Below are positions 62,789-64,000 of a DNA stretch of 64,000 nt, piece after piece; the first letter of the stretch is position 1, and each line of letters opens with the position of its first letter. The DNA comes from Anaerolineae bacterium. GTDB lineage: Bacteria; Chloroflexota; Anaerolineae; Promineifilales; Promineifilaceae. The position numbers and the translations under genes were made by a program. The notes under the pieces were generated by a model, which made no database searches, was not told the DNA's origin, and saw only the letters and a program-made list of their open reading frames with translations. The DNA lies in assembly GCA_023954475.1 (NCBI GenBank), contig JAMLHW010000008.1:124001-188000 (forward strand). The letters are read 5' to 3'.

Positions 62789-63517
62789 ATGTCGCTTGCA
62801 CATCGGCTTGCGCAGAACACACTGGACGCCATTATCGGCCGATTTGACCTGACTGAGCACGGCAACCCCTACAAAGTGCTGTCCAGCCCAATGTCGCCGG
62901 AGTCGGTCGGTACGGTACGCCTCTTTTCCGGAGGGCCGATTCACAAACTGGTCTACATTGGTCTTGCGGTGCCAATGATCGGCCTCGATTCGCACATGGT
63001 GTTTGCCTTTACGGCGCCGGATAGTGCTGTCCCGCATTTCACGCTCGACTCCGTGCTGGCGGGACCTCACTTTGCGTTCCATCTCGACTTGATTCCACGC
63101 GTTGACCTGGGTGCGAATCTGGCGTATATCGACGAAGTGATGCATCCGCTGACGCCGTTGGTCGAAACAGCACGCGATATTGAAGGTCTGGAGCGCGCTC
63201 ATCTGACGCCGCGCCAACTGGCGGTTATGTCGCCGTGGATGTTGGCATATCGCGCCAGTGAAGATGCATTTGCGCAGATTGACGGACATGTTGCGCAGTA
63301 CATGGCGCACTGGTTTGACATTGTCAGGCGTGGTGTTTCGGCCGAAACCATCGCCTCACTCAACCACACCGATTTCGCTGCACGTGATCAGCGCAATCGC
63401 AACGCCATCTTCGATCCGGAAGTCGACAAAGTGTGGGCACAGGTCGCCCGTCTCGTCGGTGACGACACCAGCGAAGAACTGCGCGAATTGCTGCGCACGC
63501 AAGCATTGCCTGCCTGA
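62789..63517 (+). CDS. Red chlorophyll catabolite reductase-like / bilin reductase-superfamily protein
   Basis: 242 residues. Residues 83-116 (HFTLDSVLAGPHFAFHLDLI then PRVDLGANLAYIDE) follow the same order as the plant reductase core, where a D-L-P-H-R-K-D-L-X-X-N-X-X-Y stretch is found. The C-terminal RDQRNRNAIFDPEVDKVW also fits. Plant enzymes of this family reduce open-chain tetrapyrroles with ferredoxin. The gene starts 2 nt after the Rieske stop. The match was made from memory, so function remains a proposal. Confidence 0.6.
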   Translation: MSLAHRLAQNTLDAIIGRFDLTEHGNPYKVLSSPMSPESVGTVRLFSGGPIHKLVYIGLAVPMIGLDSHMVFAFTAPDSAVPHFTLDSVLAGPHFAFHLDLIPRVDLGANLAYIDEVMHPLTPLVETARDIEGLERAHLTPRQLAVMSPWMLAYRASEDAFAQIDGHVAQYMAHWFDIVRRGVSAETIASLNHTDFAARDQRNRNAIFDPEVDKVWAQVARLVGDDTSEELRELLRTQALPA

Positions 63518-63534
63518 CTCAGGAGTAGCGACAC

Positions 63535-64000
63535 ATGGTATCGCTTGTTTACATTGGTTTTGGCATCCTGAAACTGGTCTTACTCATCATGGCCGTGCGC
63601 GAACTGATCGTATACAAGCGTCTGTATTTATTGTTTTTGGTGCTGACGCTGTTTGGTCTGGCGTATGATAACTTCAGCGTGGGATTCGGCCGATTTATCG
63701 GTGAAGGTGACCTGCTGCAATCACTGAACACACCGCGCTACGTGATCCACGCCCTGATCACACCGCTGTTAATCCTGGTAGGCTTGCATCTGGCACGCAA
63801 TGCCGGCGTCTCATGGGCATTCGGCCGAAAGACTACGGCGTTTTTCATCGTCGTCACGATTTTGCTGATTTCCCTCGGTGCATTTCTAGATATAGCCCGT
63901 CTGGACCTGGAAGTCGCGTTTGACGGCGATGCAATTCGCTACGCCAACGGCGCATCAGTCGGGCCGCCAGTACCCGCGATTGTGACCGTAATCATGCTCA
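63535..64000 (+). CDS. Multi-pass membrane protein (cut by the window end)
   Basis: An open frame of 155 codons runs from the ATG at 63535 off the end of the window. At least four hydrophobic helices are visible (VYIGFGILKLVLLIMAV, LYLLFLVLTLFGLAY, VIHALITPLLILVGLHLA, TAFFIVVTILLISLGAFL). CAGGAG lies 9 nt before the ATG. It follows the reductase-like gene by 17 nt and is probably in the same transcript. Family unknown. Confidence 0.75.
   Translation, partial: MVSLVYIGFGILKLVLLIMAVRELIVYKRLYLLFLVLTLFGLAYDNFSVGFGRFIGEGDLLQSLNTPRYVIHALITPLLILVGLHLARNAGVSWAFGRKTTAFFIVVTILLISLGAFLDIARLDLEVAFDGDAIRYANGASVGPPVPAIVTVIML

Larger units (their letters stand above)
485..63828. repeat. Highly iterated palindrome TCGGCCGA (HIP1-like), about 117 copies
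   Basis: I counted 117 copies of TCGGCCGA by eye, from 485 to 63821, about one per 550 bp. Examples start at 485, 990, 5333, 11391, 14341, 20637, 27848, 31183, 34479, 45921, 50162, 50176, 56108, 58141 and 63821. Random expectation at this base composition is about one. Most have A or T on both sides. Nearly all are in genes, in all three frames (Ser-Ala-Glu, Phe/Ile-Gly-Arg, Arg-Pro-Asn/Lys). Gaps over 1.5 kb: 24384-26024, 36254-37826, 52180-54223 and 58799-60332. Confidence 0.93.

Noticed and set aside
485-63828. The repeated TCGGCCGA sites read as CRISPR repeats or as a sign of cyanobacterial origin
   Set aside because: Sites are scattered, mostly inside genes and without spacers, so not CRISPR. 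Cyanobacterial HIP1 has the core GCGATCGC, which differs.

Overview
The window looks like a chromosomal piece of a bacterium of moderate GC content, most likely a member of the Chloroflexota. This is an inference: F420-type enzymes (an LLM-class oxidoreductase and a Ddn-like protein), a RIO1-type kinase, a UDG-linked radical SAM protein, NitT/TauT transporters and several cell-envelope proteins with Thr/Pro-rich linkers fit that phylum, but no rRNA or marker gene is present to prove it. No prophage, insertion sequence or CRISPR array was recognised.

Layout. 0.2-3.2 kb: glycogen/maltodextrin genes (glgA, malQ). 3.3-9.0 kb, mostly minus strand: small enzymes, an aminotransferase, purA, and a cell-wall pair (amidase plus L,D-transpeptidase). 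9.3-12.2 kb, plus strand: small housekeeping or accessory proteins. 12.2-18.9 kb, minus strand: hydrolase, MFS transporter, RIO kinase, a short cysteine-rich peptide gene with its own promoter and terminator, a flavodoxin-pentapeptide fusion, and an ECF sigma/anti-sigma-like pair. 19.0-25.3 kb: an F420-type oxidoreductase, a ParB-like protein, a radical SAM protein, an M23/LysM lipoprotein and a secreted protein behind an operator-bearing promoter.

25.7-39.3 kb is one tightly packed minus-strand operon. A NitT/TauT ABC importer leads into a PAPS-type sulfotransferase, a methyltransferase and a three-module nonribosomal peptide synthetase (A-T, C-A-T, C-A-T-TE). The loading adenylation domain lacks the usual amino-binding Asp, and the thioesterase has Cys instead of Ser as nucleophile. 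The product should be a short acylated or blocked peptide that is methylated and/or sulfated.

39.5-64 kb holds a tRNA-Gly(CCC) and then a large divergent catabolic cluster. To the left run a DUF2877 protein and a NitT/TauT importer. To the right run a molybdenum hydroxylase (FAD and 2Fe-2S subunits first, the Mo subunit about 11 kb later), an amidase, FdrA, a DUF1116 protein, two 'cyclase family' metal hydrolases (one a tandem fusion whose N-terminal half has lost metal ligands), a MOSC protein, a TorD-like chaperone, and then a Rieske oxygenase with a red-chlorophyll-catabolite-reductase-like protein. The FdrA/DUF1116/DUF2877 trio suggests carbamoyl transfer at the end of breakdown of a nitrogen-rich ring compound. 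Two PIN-type toxin-antitoxin modules are wedged into this operon.

The most striking signal is spread over the whole window: the palindrome TCGGCCGA, usually in the form WTCGGCCGAW, occurs about 117 times by my count, where about one would be expected. Nearly all copies lie inside genes. It behaves like a highly iterated palindrome of the cyanobacterial HIP1 type, but with a different sequence.
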